A DNA stretch of 58,981 bases. Origin: Alphaproteobacteria bacterium (lineage in GTDB: Bacteria > Pseudomonadota > Alphaproteobacteria > DSM-16000 > Inquilinaceae). Location: NCBI GenBank assembly GCA_028281925.1, contig JANQIX010000106.1:1-58981 (forward strand), read 5' to 3'. The notes under the pieces are model-generated. The model was not told the origin of the DNA, did not search any database, and saw only the letters and a list, made by a program, of their open reading frames with translations. Below are positions 9,564-17,992 of the stretch, piece by piece (the stretch's first letter is position 1; the number at the start of each line of letters is the position of its first letter). The position numbers and the translations under genes are program-made.

Positions 9564-9815
9564 ATGTCAGTAAGCCCTGACTACTTCCTCGATATCACGC
9601 AAGAGGTATGCCCTATCACCTTTGTACGGACGAAATTGCTTCTGGAGCGAATGACCGAAGGCGAGGTGGTCGAAGTTCGCCTGAACGACGGTGAGCCGTT
9701 GATCAATGTGCCCCGTTCGGCCGCCGAATTGGGCCACCTCGTGATCGACCGCTGGCAGGAAGACAACAGCGTCCATCATATCTTGATCCGCAAGGGATCG
9801 GCGCCAGCCAGCTAG
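9564..9815 (+). CDS. TusA/SirA-family sulfurtransferase-like protein
   Basis: Small protein of about 83 residues with the TusA fold signature: the CPxT-type motif Cys-Pro-Ile-Thr near residue 16, followed by VRTKLLLERM and a C-terminal strand-helix-strand. TusA proteins relay persulfide sulfur for tRNA thiolation or other sulfur transfer; which relay this one serves is unknown. An in-frame TTG at 9555 has a better spaced GAGG site than the ATG at 9564, so the start is uncertain. It ends four bases into the convergent rimI gene. Confidence 0.85.
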   Translation: MSVSPDYFLDITQEVCPITFVRTKLLLERMTEGEVVEVRLNDGEPLINVPRSAAELGHLVIDRWQEDNSVHHILIRKGSAPAS

Positions 9816-10279
9816 CTTTCGACGTCCAGACGCAGGATCAGCGCGTCGGTGCCATTGCCGGAGTCTGCATAATACCTTGCACGCCGGCCGACTTCGGCGA
9901 ATCCGGCGGCTCCATAGAGCGCCATCGCCGGAGGATTGCCGGCCGATACTTCAAGAAAGACCGATCGCGCTCCCCGCCCCGCCATCTCGCGGATCAATGC
10001 CGACAATAAATGGCGGCCGATACCGCGCCGGCGCAGTGCCGGCCTGGTCGCGATGGTCAGGACCTCCCCTTCATCTGCGGCCAGCCGGCCGATCGCGAGC
10101 CCGGCCGGTTGTTCGCCGATCGCCGCAACAAGCGCGGCCACGCCCGGCATGCCGAGCAGTGTGGCCATGGACCCCGCCGGCCAGGCGTCGGAAAAGCACT
10201 CTTTATGGATTTCCGCCAACAGGCCAGCCGCACCGGGACCGGCGGCCCGAATCAGGATCCCTGCCGACGCGGGGATCAC
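9812..10279 (-). CDS. rimI: Ribosomal protein S18-alanine N-acetyltransferase
   Basis: 155-residue GNAT acetyltransferase with the acetyl-CoA loop in TRPALRRRGIGRHLL and the C-terminal block NPPAMALYGAAGF. RimI acetylates the N-terminal alanine of S18, and in this genomic position it may act more broadly. Its GTG start at 10279 overlaps the tsaB stop as GTGA, a coupling typical of tsaB-rimI pairs. It converges with the TusA-like gene, sharing four bases. Confidence 0.91.
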   Translation of the reverse strand: MIPASAGILIRAAGPGAAGLLAEIHKECFSDAWPAGSMATLLGMPGVAALVAAIGEQPAGLAIGRLAADEGEVLTIATRPALRRRGIGRHLLSALIREMAGRGARSVFLEVSAGNPPAMALYGAAGFAEVGRRARYYADSGNGTDALILRLDVES

Positions 10280-10956
10280 AAGCGTATGCCGCGACCGGGC
10301 GGTGGCAGCCGTGCGTCCGGCGGTCGCAGGTACCGCGGGACCGGTGCCTCCCGGCGCGCCTGATCCGACCGGGCCGCTGCCAGCGATGCAACGATAGCGG
10401 GATCGGCCAGATCGGCCGTCTCTGCAATCCGAAGGTCGTCGGCCCGAGCCACGTCAAGCAGCCGCCGCGCCGCATTTCCCGCCGCCAGTGTCGCGCGTCC
10501 GCGTAGGTGCCCGGAGACGTCCTCCGGCGGTCCGCTCCAGGGCGGCCCGACGGGTTCAAGCGTGTGGTCGAACAGCTGCAGGTATGGCTCCGCGCGGCGG
10601 CTGTCGAGCGCGATCAGCACATCGTGGCCGGCCCGCACCTCCGCCGGAATGGCCGCGGCGATCGCCAGGAAACTGCAGATGCCGACGATCGGTCGGTCGC
10701 CCGCCAGTGCCATTCCGGCAACGGTCGCCAGCCCTACGCGCAGGCCGGTGAAAGCGCCGGGGCCAACCGTGACCGCAAACAGGTCGATCGACGCCAGTGT
10801 TCGGCCGGTGGAACCGACGACCGTACAGACCATGGGCACGAGCGCTTCCGCGTGCCCGTGGCGCATGCGCTGAGAGACGCTGTGCAGCGTCTGTCCATCA
10901 TGCCACAGGGCTACGGAGCAGGCGTCGGCCGCGGTGTCAACGGCCAGCACCTGCAT
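10276..10956 (-). CDS. tsaB: tRNA threonylcarbamoyladenosine synthesis protein TsaB
   Basis: 226-residue ASKHA-fold protein, the non-catalytic partner of TsaD in making t6A37 on ANN-decoding tRNAs. It begins with the family pattern MQVLAVDTAADACSVAL and has the diagnostic VGPGAFTGLRVGLA segment around residues 68-81. It lies upstream of rimI with a four-base overlap. Length is normal. Confidence 0.95.
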   Translation of the reverse strand: MQVLAVDTAADACSVALWHDGQTLHSVSQRMRHGHAEALVPMVCTVVGSTGRTLASIDLFAVTVGPGAFTGLRVGLATVAGMALAGDRPIVGICSFLAIAAAIPAEVRAGHDVLIALDSRRAEPYLQLFDHTLEPVGPPWSGPPEDVSGHLRGRATLAAGNAARRLLDVARADDLRIAETADLADPAIVASLAAARSDQARREAPVPRYLRPPDARLPPPGRGIRL

Positions 10957-10995
10957 CCTGGCGCACCCGCGGGCAGAGCCTCGCGTCAGCCGTCG

Positions 10996-12090
10996 TCAGA
11001 TCGGCAGAGCGGGGGTGGTCACCTGCACGTCGACGGTCTGCAGTCGCGCATCGTCGACGCGATCGAGGCCTTGGTTGCGGATCAGGTTGCGGATGTAGCG
11101 TATGTACTGGTCACCAAGCTCCGAATACGCCATCAGGCCGCCCATCAGCGTCACACCGTCCGGCTGCTCACCGGCCGCCCGCTGCGCTGCCCTCAGCTCT
11201 CTGAAAGAGGCGTAGGCGCCGTTCGTGTTCAGGTTATGGATGTACGCATCGACGGCGTCGATCAGCTGATCGAATGTTGCGTATGTATGCCCCGTACTGG
11301 CCCGTATGCCGCTCGACCCAGTCTGGCCGAACAGGGCATTGCCGTTGCGCGCCAGCGACGATGTGCCCCACCCGCTTTCCACGGCCGCCTGGGCCAGCGC
11401 CATGGATGGGGGGACGATATCGACGCGGTAAAGCAGCCGATCGATGGTCTCGCTGCCGGGGGTGTCGGCATCGACATTGTAGGCCTCAGCGAGCTGAAGC
11501 AGCCACCTTGCATCCGCGTCGGACAAGGTGGCGCCGGCCCCGAGCTGCTCGCTCAAGTCAAGCAGCCGGGCCCGCTCCGCCTCGATACCTTCGTTCACCC
11601 GAAGAGTGAGCGGCAGCAATGTGTTGAGGAACAGGTCGATCCGCTGGCTGGCGTCGGCCCGCTGGGAATAGTCGGCCGGCAACTCGGCGAGGAAGATCCG
11701 CGGCACCGGCATGCCCAGATCGCGCACAGAGGCGAAGTCGTACCCCAGCGTATCGAACATCTCGATCAGATCGCCGGTGCTGGAGACGCGCATGATGGTG
11801 TTCGACAATTTGTCGATCGGCGGCTCGTCTTCGGTTGCATCGGGCGCTTGAACCATCGGCAGATCGCGCCAGTCGGTGTCGGCTTCGCTGAGGGTGGACG
11901 ACCGAGGCGCCCCGGAGGACACGAGCTGCGGCGCCGGCAGGGTGGCGCTGGTCGGTCCAGATTCTACCGTTGGAGCGGATCCGACGGAACCCAGAGCCAA
12001 GGCCGCGGAAGCGACCGCTATGCAGGTGACGGACACGGGCAGAAGCGCACGCCGACGCTTCGCGCCGATAAGGATCGGTGTTGTGGTCAT
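10996..12090 (-). CDS. Glucosaminidase (Bax-like) cell-wall hydrolase, membrane-anchored
   Basis: 364-residue protein with a basic N-terminus and one hydrophobic helix (about residues 15-35), then a low-complexity Ser/Pro/Thr linker and a C-terminal glucosaminidase domain (about 200-350). The active-site region is SMALAQAAVESGWGTSSLAR, with the likely catalytic Glu, followed by GNALFGQ. Related Bax and FlgJ-type domains cleave peptidoglycan glycan strands in the periplasm. Not part of a flagellar cluster here. It sits between nfu and tsaB on the same strand. Confidence 0.82.
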   Translation of the reverse strand: MTTTPILIGAKRRRALLPVSVTCIAVASAALALGSVGSAPTVESGPTSATLPAPQLVSSGAPRSSTLSEADTDWRDLPMVQAPDATEDEPPIDKLSNTIMRVSSTGDLIEMFDTLGYDFASVRDLGMPVPRIFLAELPADYSQRADASQRIDLFLNTLLPLTLRVNEGIEAERARLLDLSEQLGAGATLSDADARWLLQLAEAYNVDADTPGSETIDRLLYRVDIVPPSMALAQAAVESGWGTSSLARNGNALFGQTGSSGIRASTGHTYATFDQLIDAVDAYIHNLNTNGAYASFRELRAAQRAAGEQPDGVTLMGGLMAYSELGDQYIRYIRNLIRNQGLDRVDDARLQTVDVQVTTPALPI

Positions 12091-12201
12091 GCTACGACTA
12101 CTTTCGGAACTCTCGATCTCTATGGGACGAACGCACGGCGCGCCCTCGGTGATGTATCGACCTCGGCAGCGCGGGAGTGCGTTCGGCGGCAGGTCCGCCC
12201 G

Positions 12202-12756
12202 TCACATGACGGCGCGGACTTCCACGACTTCGGGGATATAGTGGCGCAGCATATTCTCGATGCCCGCCTTCAGGGTCATGGTCGAACTCGGGCAGCCTGC
12301 GCACGAGCCCTGCAGATGCAGGAAGACCACGCCGTCCTCGAAGCCCTGGTAGGTGATATCGCCGCCATCCTGCGCCACGGCAGGCCGCACGCGTGTGTCC
12401 AGCAGCTCTTTGATCTGGGCCACGATCTCGTCGCCGTCGTCACCGGCATGGGCGGCATCGTCGCCGGCCTCCGGATCGATCACCGGCCGGCCTGACGCGA
12501 AATGCTCCATGATCACGCCAAGGATCGACGGCTTCAGCAGATACCATTCCTTGTCGTCGGTCTTGGATACCGTGACGAAATCGCTGCCGAGAAAGACGCC
12601 GTTGACGCCTTCAATATCGAACAGCCGGTGTGCCAGCGGCGATCGCCGGGCGGCTTCGCCGTCCGGGAAATTCGCGGTGCCCCGGCCCATCACCTCAATG
12701 CCTGGGATGAACTTGAGGCTGGCCGGGTTGGGGGTCTGTTCAGTTTGGATGAACAT
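12202..12756 (-). CDS. NFU-type iron-sulfur cluster scaffold/carrier
   Basis: 184-residue protein with an N-terminal Nfu_N domain (TEQTPNPASLKFIPG, about 1-90) and a C-terminal NifU domain (about 110-180) holding the cluster-binding pair in GSCAGCPSS. It transfers Fe-S clusters to client proteins in the cytoplasm. ATG 12756 is chosen because AGGAGAAGG precedes it and the family begins at MFIQTEQTPN; the open frame upstream to 12816 has no family similarity. Confidence 0.94.
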   Translation of the reverse strand: MFIQTEQTPNPASLKFIPGIEVMGRGTANFPDGEAARRSPLAHRLFDIEGVNGVFLGSDFVTVSKTDDKEWYLLKPSILGVIMEHFASGRPVIDPEAGDDAAHAGDDGDEIVAQIKELLDTRVRPAVAQDGGDITYQGFEDGVVFLHLQGSCAGCPSSTMTLKAGIENMLRHYIPEVVEVRAVM

Positions 12757-12914
12757 GTGATGCCTTCTCCTCTGCCCGTCGGCGCCCCTTCGGCGAGCCG
12801 TGAGGTTCAGCCACACTTGGGCGAATTGCCGGGGAATTCAAGACCGGACCGCTTGCGCAATGCTGCCGTGCAGCACGCGCAATTCTCTTCACTTAATGTG
12901 AACGCGGCCCGAGC

Positions 12915-13430
12915 TTACGCCATCCGGTCGATTTCGTAGGGCGACAGTCCGCCGGGAATGATGGTGACGGGAATGCGCATACGGCCGATGCGCTTGCTGG
13001 CCAGATATTGAATCAACGGGCCCGGGCCTTCGGTTGACGGATTGGCACCCAGCACCAGCACCGATATGGAAGGCTCCTCGTCGATCAGGTTGAAGACCTC
13101 GTCGCGCAGCCGGCCTTCGCGCACATGCAGCGATGGCATGGTTCCAGTCAACTCGTTCACTTCCCGCGCCACGCGTTGCAGCATCTGCTCGGCTTCCTGG
13201 CGCCGCTCCTCCCGGATCAACTGTCCCACCGACATCCAGTGTTCGAATTCCGCCGGCTCGATCACGCGCAAAAGCGCGACCCTCCCACCGGTCACGGCCG
13301 CCCGGCGGCAGGCGAACCTGAGCGCCGCCCGCCATTCGGCACTGTCGTCGATGATGACCAGGAAGATCCGGGTCTGGGCCGGTTCGATACCCGACAGTCT
13401 TTCGGTGGGGGGGAGGGTCTCTGTGATCAT
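12915..13430 (-). CDS. Universal stress protein (UspA fold)
   Basis: 171-residue protein with an Usp domain: FLVIIDDSAEWRAALRFA at the N-terminal strand and a C-terminal segment with VLGANPSTEGPGPL and VTIIPGG. The glycines around that loop suggest possible ATP binding, though the usual G-2x-G-9x-G(S/T) pattern is imperfect. ATG 13430 has a GAGGAGG ribosome site; the frame continues to 13517 but overlaps the upstream gene. It is downstream of the TIGR02186 gene. Confidence 0.88.
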   Translation of the reverse strand: MITETLPPTERLSGIEPAQTRIFLVIIDDSAEWRAALRFACRRAAVTGGRVALLRVIEPAEFEHWMSVGQLIREERRQEAEQMLQRVAREVNELTGTMPSLHVREGRLRDEVFNLIDEEPSISVLVLGANPSTEGPGPLIQYLASKRIGRMRIPVTIIPGGLSPYEIDRMA

Positions 13431-13467
13431 TGCTGACCTCCTCGGGAAACAGCCGTCCGAACCGCGC

Positions 13468-14244
13468 TCATGTCCGGCGGAAGAAGACGCCGGCAAGCCA
13501 GCCGGCAGCGACCGCAATCAGAATGGCGATGCCGCCATAGGCGGCAGCCTGTGTCTGTGCGAAGGCGAACACGCGGGCTCCTACCCCGATCTTGTTGACG
13601 AACAGCGGCGTGGTCTGGGCGCTGGCCAACTGTCCGTCGCGGAACAGATAAACACTCACCGTATACTGACCCGTCGGCACATTGGCAGGAAAATAGATAT
13701 TGGTTCTAAACAAACGCTCGCCGAGGCGCGCAATTGGGTTGGTATCCGACGTTCCGGTTCCGATGGAATAAAGTTGCTCGGACTGCATTCTCCCGATCAG
13801 TGCCGCACGGAATTCGTCATAGACCGGCGAATCGGCGTCGGTTGGATCGGCCGGCTGCAGGCGCAGATGGTCCAGCCCGATGCCGTGCCGCGCCAGCACC
13901 GTGCTGTCGCCGATCTCTTCCAGCGGCGACGTCGTGGCGACCTTGTAATAGGTGGGCACGCGCTCGAACGCCATGCTGGCCGCATTGACCCAGATCCCGA
14001 GCGTCCTGTCTTTTCGGCGAACGACCATGTCGTGCTCAGGGCCCATGACGACGACAGCGACATCCCCCGGCCCGTCCAACGCCCCGAACAGAACAACCTC
14101 GGTTCCTGTGAACGCCGTGCTGATCGCGATCAGATGATCGGACAGATCCGCCACCAGCGGCTGAGTCCGAGCGTCGCGCGCCGGTATGTGCGCCAGCAAC
14201 AAGGCCGCCAGCATCACCGCGCATAGGGATCTTGCGCCTGCCAC
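13468..14244 (-). CDS. TIGR02186 family membrane-anchored protein
   Basis: 258-residue protein with an N-terminal signal sequence (hydrophobic run LCAVMLAALLLAHI), a periplasmic beta-rich domain and one C-terminal transmembrane helix (around IAILIAVAAGWLAGVFF) ending in RRT. It matches the alphaproteobacterial TIGR02186 family, which recurs beside TauE-type exporters; molecular function is unknown. GTG 14244 lies two bases after the exporter stop and gives a complete signal peptide; ATG 14214 is the alternative. The frame remains open much further upstream, but that part is antisense to structure in the exporter gene. Confidence 0.8.
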   Translation of the reverse strand: MAGARSLCAVMLAALLLAHIPARDARTQPLVADLSDHLIAISTAFTGTEVVLFGALDGPGDVAVVVMGPEHDMVVRRKDRTLGIWVNAASMAFERVPTYYKVATTSPLEEIGDSTVLARHGIGLDHLRLQPADPTDADSPVYDEFRAALIGRMQSEQLYSIGTGTSDTNPIARLGERLFRTNIYFPANVPTGQYTVSVYLFRDGQLASAQTTPLFVNKIGVGARVFAFAQTQAAAYGGIAILIAVAAGWLAGVFFRRT

Positions 14245-14246
14245 GG

Positions 14247-15164
14247 TCAGCCCGCCCCAACGGTGATGGAATAGCGAGCGACAGGCTCCACCACGAGATC
14301 CATCGCCAGTTTCATGCAGACGACCAGGACCAGAAGGGCCAGCAGGGCGCGCGCCTGCTCGCCGCGCAGCCGCCCGCTCGCGCGGCCGCCGAACTGCGCT
14401 CCGATCACGCCGCCAGCCAGCAGCAGCAGCGCCAGCATCACGTCGACCGTCTGGTTCTGGTAGGCCTGCAGGAAGGTGGCGATGGCCGTGGTGAAGATGA
14501 TCTGAAACAGCGAGGTGCCAGCCACCGTGGAGGCCGGCATGCCGAGCACGTAGATCATGGCCGGTACCAGGAAGAACCCGCCGCCGATCCCCATGATGGC
14601 GACCAGCAGGCCGCCGATGATGCCGAGGCCGAACGGCAGAAGGGCGCTGATGTAGAGGCGCGATTTCTGGAACCGGGTCTTCAGCGGCAGGCCGTGCAGG
14701 ATGTTGTGCTTGTGCAGCTTGCCGCGCGACGCACCCTTCCGCCGCCGCTTGAGCATGGCGTTGATGCTCTCGCTCAGCATCAGAATCGAGATGACGCCGA
14801 GGAACAGCACGTAGGACAGACCGATCACCAGGTCGATCTGTCCCAGGCGCTGGAAGACGCCGAACAGCCACACGCCCACGACCGTGCCGATGGTGCTGCC
14901 GCACAGCATCAACAGGCCCAGCTTGACGTCGACATTGCCGCGCCGCCAATGGGCCAGCACTCCGGAAACCGAAGCCGCCACCAGCTGATTGGCCTGGGTT
15001 CCGACCGCCACGGCCGGCGGCACGCCGATGAAGATTAGAAGCGGCGTCATCAGAAACCCGCCGCCGACGCCGAACAGGCCCGACAGGAACCCGACGATCC
15101 CGCCCATGCCGAGAATCAGCAGGGCGTTGACCGTCATTTCAGCAATGGGCAGGTAAACTTGCAT
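14247..15164 (-). CDS. TauE/SafE family sulfite/organosulfonate exporter
   Basis: 305-residue polytopic inner-membrane protein of the TauE/SafE family (PF01925), with about eight hydrophobic segments and the repeated glycine-rich motifs GGIVGFLSGLFGVGGGFLM and GGLLVAIMGIGGGFF. Members export sulfite or sulfoacetate, or move other small anions; the substrate here is inferred only from family. Tightly followed by the TIGR02186 gene, suggesting a two-gene unit. Confidence 0.9.
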   Translation of the reverse strand: MQVYLPIAEMTVNALLILGMGGIVGFLSGLFGVGGGFLMTPLLIFIGVPPAVAVGTQANQLVAASVSGVLAHWRRGNVDVKLGLLMLCGSTIGTVVGVWLFGVFQRLGQIDLVIGLSYVLFLGVISILMLSESINAMLKRRRKGASRGKLHKHNILHGLPLKTRFQKSRLYISALLPFGLGIIGGLLVAIMGIGGGFFLVPAMIYVLGMPASTVAGTSLFQIIFTTAIATFLQAYQNQTVDVMLALLLLAGGVIGAQFGGRASGRLRGEQARALLALLVLVVCMKLAMDLVVEPVARYSITVGAG

Positions 15165-15282
15165 GGGCTTTCGGGCCGTTTGCCGGCCGCCAACTTAGCC
15201 GCTCCGCCTGCCCGGTCAAACTCGCATCGTCACCGGACCGTTCGTACCGTTTCCGATCGTATGCTTGCCGGCTGTGCCGGGG

Positions 15283-16281
15283 CTATACCCGATGGATGCC
15301 CATGATCTCCTGCGTTCTCGCGATCACGGGATCGGCGATGGCGCGGGCGCGGGCGGCGCCGTCATGCAGGACGCTGTCGACGTGACCCGGGTCGTCCAGC
15401 AGGCGGCGCAGCTCTCCGGCGATCGGCGCCAGCGCGGAAGCCGCCAGATCCGCCAGTTCCGACTTGAACGTCGAGAACTGTGATCCGCCGAAGCGTGCCA
15501 GGACATCGGCAGTCGGCATCTCCGCCAGAGCCGCGAAGATCGTCACCAGGTTTGCAGCTTCCGGCCGGCCCTCGAGCCCATCGGGCTCCGATGGCAGTGG
15601 CTCGGGATCGGTCTTTGCCTTGCGGAACTTCTGGGCGATGGTGTCCGCATCGTCGGTCATGTTGATACGCGAGAAGTCCGAAGCATCGGACTTGCTCATC
15701 TTCGCCGAGCCATCGCGCAGGCTCATCACGCGTGTGGCCGAGCCCAGGATCTGCGGCTCCGGCAGCGGGAACATCTCCACACCGTAGCGATGGTTGAAGC
15801 TGCCGGCGATCTCGCGCGTGAGCTCCAGATGCTGCTTCTGATCCTCGCCGACCGGCACATGGGTGGCCAGATAGGCCAGGATGTCCGCCGCCATCAGCAC
15901 CGGGTAGGAGTAGAGGCCGAGCATGGCCTGCTCGCGCTTCTTGCCGGCCTTCTCCTTGAACTGGGTCATCCGGTTCAGCCAGCCGAGAGGGGCGACGCAG
16001 GAAAACAGCCAAGCGAGCTCGGAATGGGCCGCCACGCCGCTTTGCGCGAAGAGAATGCTGCGCTCAGGATTGATGCCGGCCGCGATCAGTGTTGCCGCCA
16101 ATTCACGTGTGGCTTGGCGCAGCTCCGCCGGGTCCTGCGGCTGGGTCAGCGCGTGCAGGTCGACCACGCAGAAGATCGCGTCGAAGCTGTCCTGCAGCCC
16201 GACCCAGTTCCGCACCGCGCCCAGATAGTTGCCGATATGCATTTTCGCGGTCGGCTGAATGCCGGAAAAGATGCGATTCAT
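15283..16281 (-). CDS. trpS: Tryptophanyl-tRNA synthetase
   Basis: 332-residue class I aminoacyl-tRNA synthetase. The HIGH-type motif appears as MHIGNYLGA near residue 15 and the KMSKS loop as AKMSKS near residue 195; GEDQKQHLELTREIA is the tRNA synthetase dimer-region signature. Normal length. It lies downstream of murJ, as in many Rhodospirillales. Confidence 0.97.
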   Translation of the reverse strand: MNRIFSGIQPTAKMHIGNYLGAVRNWVGLQDSFDAIFCVVDLHALTQPQDPAELRQATRELAATLIAAGINPERSILFAQSGVAAHSELAWLFSCVAPLGWLNRMTQFKEKAGKKREQAMLGLYSYPVLMAADILAYLATHVPVGEDQKQHLELTREIAGSFNHRYGVEMFPLPEPQILGSATRVMSLRDGSAKMSKSDASDFSRINMTDDADTIAQKFRKAKTDPEPLPSEPDGLEGRPEAANLVTIFAALAEMPTADVLARFGGSQFSTFKSELADLAASALAPIAGELRRLLDDPGHVDSVLHDGAARARAIADPVIARTQEIMGIHRV

Positions 16282-16356
16282 GGCTGCAGGTGTCCGAAAG
16301 GCGATGTTGCGGTCGGGCCAGCGCCTTAGCGGCCCTATGCCCCGCGGTCAACCCGA

Positions 16357-17898
16357 TTACCGGCGAATAACGCGCCTGAGCTCGCGCCGGTCGACGGCGC
16401 CGACCGCCGCCGCCACGACCAGATAGAGGACCGCCCCGCCGACCACCAGCAGGAACAGCGCCAGTATGCGTTCGATCGTTCCGCCGGACAGAAGACCGGT
16501 CAGCGCGTCGGCCGCGAAATAGACGGCCACGCCCATGATCACGCTGGCCCCCAGCATGCGCAGTGTGCGCGTCAGCAACGTTCGGTCGAGGTCGACCAGG
16601 TTTCGGCGTACCAGCGCCAGGCCCAGAAGGCCGGCATTGATCCAGGCCGCCAGGCTGGTGGCTAGCGCCAACCCCACATGGGCAAACGGGAACACCAGAA
16701 TGACCCCGAACGCGATATTGGCGGCGGCCCCCACTATGGCGAAGCGCACAGGCGTTTTAACGTCTTGGCGGGCGAAGAACATGGTCGCCAGCACCTTCAC
16801 CAGGATATAGGCGGGAATGCCGACGGCGTAGGCCGCCAACGCCTGGGCCGTGCCCACCGTGTCTGCCGGTTCCCAGGCGCCGCGTTCCAGCAGCACGGAG
16901 ATGATCGTCCCGGGAACCGCCAGCAACGCCACCGTCGCGGGCAGGCTGAAGAAGAGGCCCAGCTCCGTCGCACGGTTCTGTGTCGCCAGCGCCTCGGGGC
17001 CCGCGCCGGCTGCGATCTGGCGGGACAAGAGCGGCAGCATGGCCGTGCCCAGCGCAATGCCGATCACACCCAGCGGAAGCTGGTAGAACCTGTCGGCGAA
17101 ATAGAGATAGCTGACGGCGCCCACGGGCAGAAAGGTCGCCAGCAGCTGGCTGACGAACAGGTTGAGCTGCATGACACCCGCGCCAAGCGCCGCCGGGGCC
17201 ATCAGCTTGAACAGCCGGATGATGCGGGGGCTGAGGCGCGGCGCCACCAGACGCATGCGCACGCCCGCCATCTTGCAGGCCGCTGCCAGCAGCAGCAACT
17301 GGGCCACGCCAGCCGCGGCCACGCCGTAGGACAGCGCATGCCCGGCCGTGGTCACCAGCGGGGTAAGGCCGAGCAGGGCAGCGATCAGTGTGAGGTTGAA
17401 CAGGATCGGCGCTGCCGCAAAGGGCGCAAACCGGTTCAGCGAATTCAGCACGCTGCCCATCAGCGCCACCAGCGAGATCATGAGCAGGTAGGGGAAGGTG
17501 ATCCGGGCGAACTCGACGGTCATGGAGAACCGGTCCGGTTCGTCGATGAAGCCCGGCGCGATCACCCAGACGATCGCCGGCATGAACGCCAGGGCCAGCA
17601 TCGTCATCGGCACCAGCACCGTCATCATCAGCGCCAGCGTGTCTTCGGCAAACGCGATCGCCGGCGGTCGCCCCTCCCGCTGCAGCGATTCGGAGAAGAT
17701 GGGCACGAACGAAACCGCCAGAGCCCCTTCGGCGAATAGCTTGCGGAACAGGTTTGGCAGCCTGAGCGCGACGAAGAATGCGTCCGCCACCGGCCCGGCG
17801 CCGAGCAGCGCGGCCGTCAGCAGGTCCCGGGCGAAGCCGGCGATGCGGCTGACCATGGTCAGCCCGCCGACCGTGGCCATGGCGCGCAGCAGGCTCAT
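16357..17898 (-). CDS. murJ: Lipid II flippase MurJ
   Basis: 513-residue MOP-superfamily membrane protein with about 14 hydrophobic helices. It begins with the family pattern LLRAMATVGGLTMVSRIAGFARD and includes DAFFVALRLPNLFRKLFAEGA, both diagnostic of MurJ/MviN. It flips undecaprenyl-linked peptidoglycan precursor across the inner membrane. It lies between glnD and trpS. Confidence 0.96.
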   Translation of the reverse strand: MSLLRAMATVGGLTMVSRIAGFARDLLTAALLGAGPVADAFFVALRLPNLFRKLFAEGALAVSFVPIFSESLQREGRPPAIAFAEDTLALMMTVLVPMTMLALAFMPAIVWVIAPGFIDEPDRFSMTVEFARITFPYLLMISLVALMGSVLNSLNRFAPFAAAPILFNLTLIAALLGLTPLVTTAGHALSYGVAAAGVAQLLLLAAACKMAGVRMRLVAPRLSPRIIRLFKLMAPAALGAGVMQLNLFVSQLLATFLPVGAVSYLYFADRFYQLPLGVIGIALGTAMLPLLSRQIAAGAGPEALATQNRATELGLFFSLPATVALLAVPGTIISVLLERGAWEPADTVGTAQALAAYAVGIPAYILVKVLATMFFARQDVKTPVRFAIVGAAANIAFGVILVFPFAHVGLALATSLAAWINAGLLGLALVRRNLVDLDRTLLTRTLRMLGASVIMGVAVYFAADALTGLLSGGTIERILALFLLVVGGAVLYLVVAAAVGAVDRRELRRVIRR

Positions 17899-17992
17899 GG
17901 GTGCCGAGCTTTAGCGCGCACGAGCGGGGAACTCCAGCGGCGGTGATATCGTCGGTCGCCCGTAGCGGGTCCGGCTGTCGTTTGGCTGTGCC

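Noticed and set aside
10507..12495. 662-codon plus-strand frame opposite tsaB, glucosaminidase and nfu
   Set aside because: Spans three well supported minus-strand genes and lacks any domain; a composition shadow.
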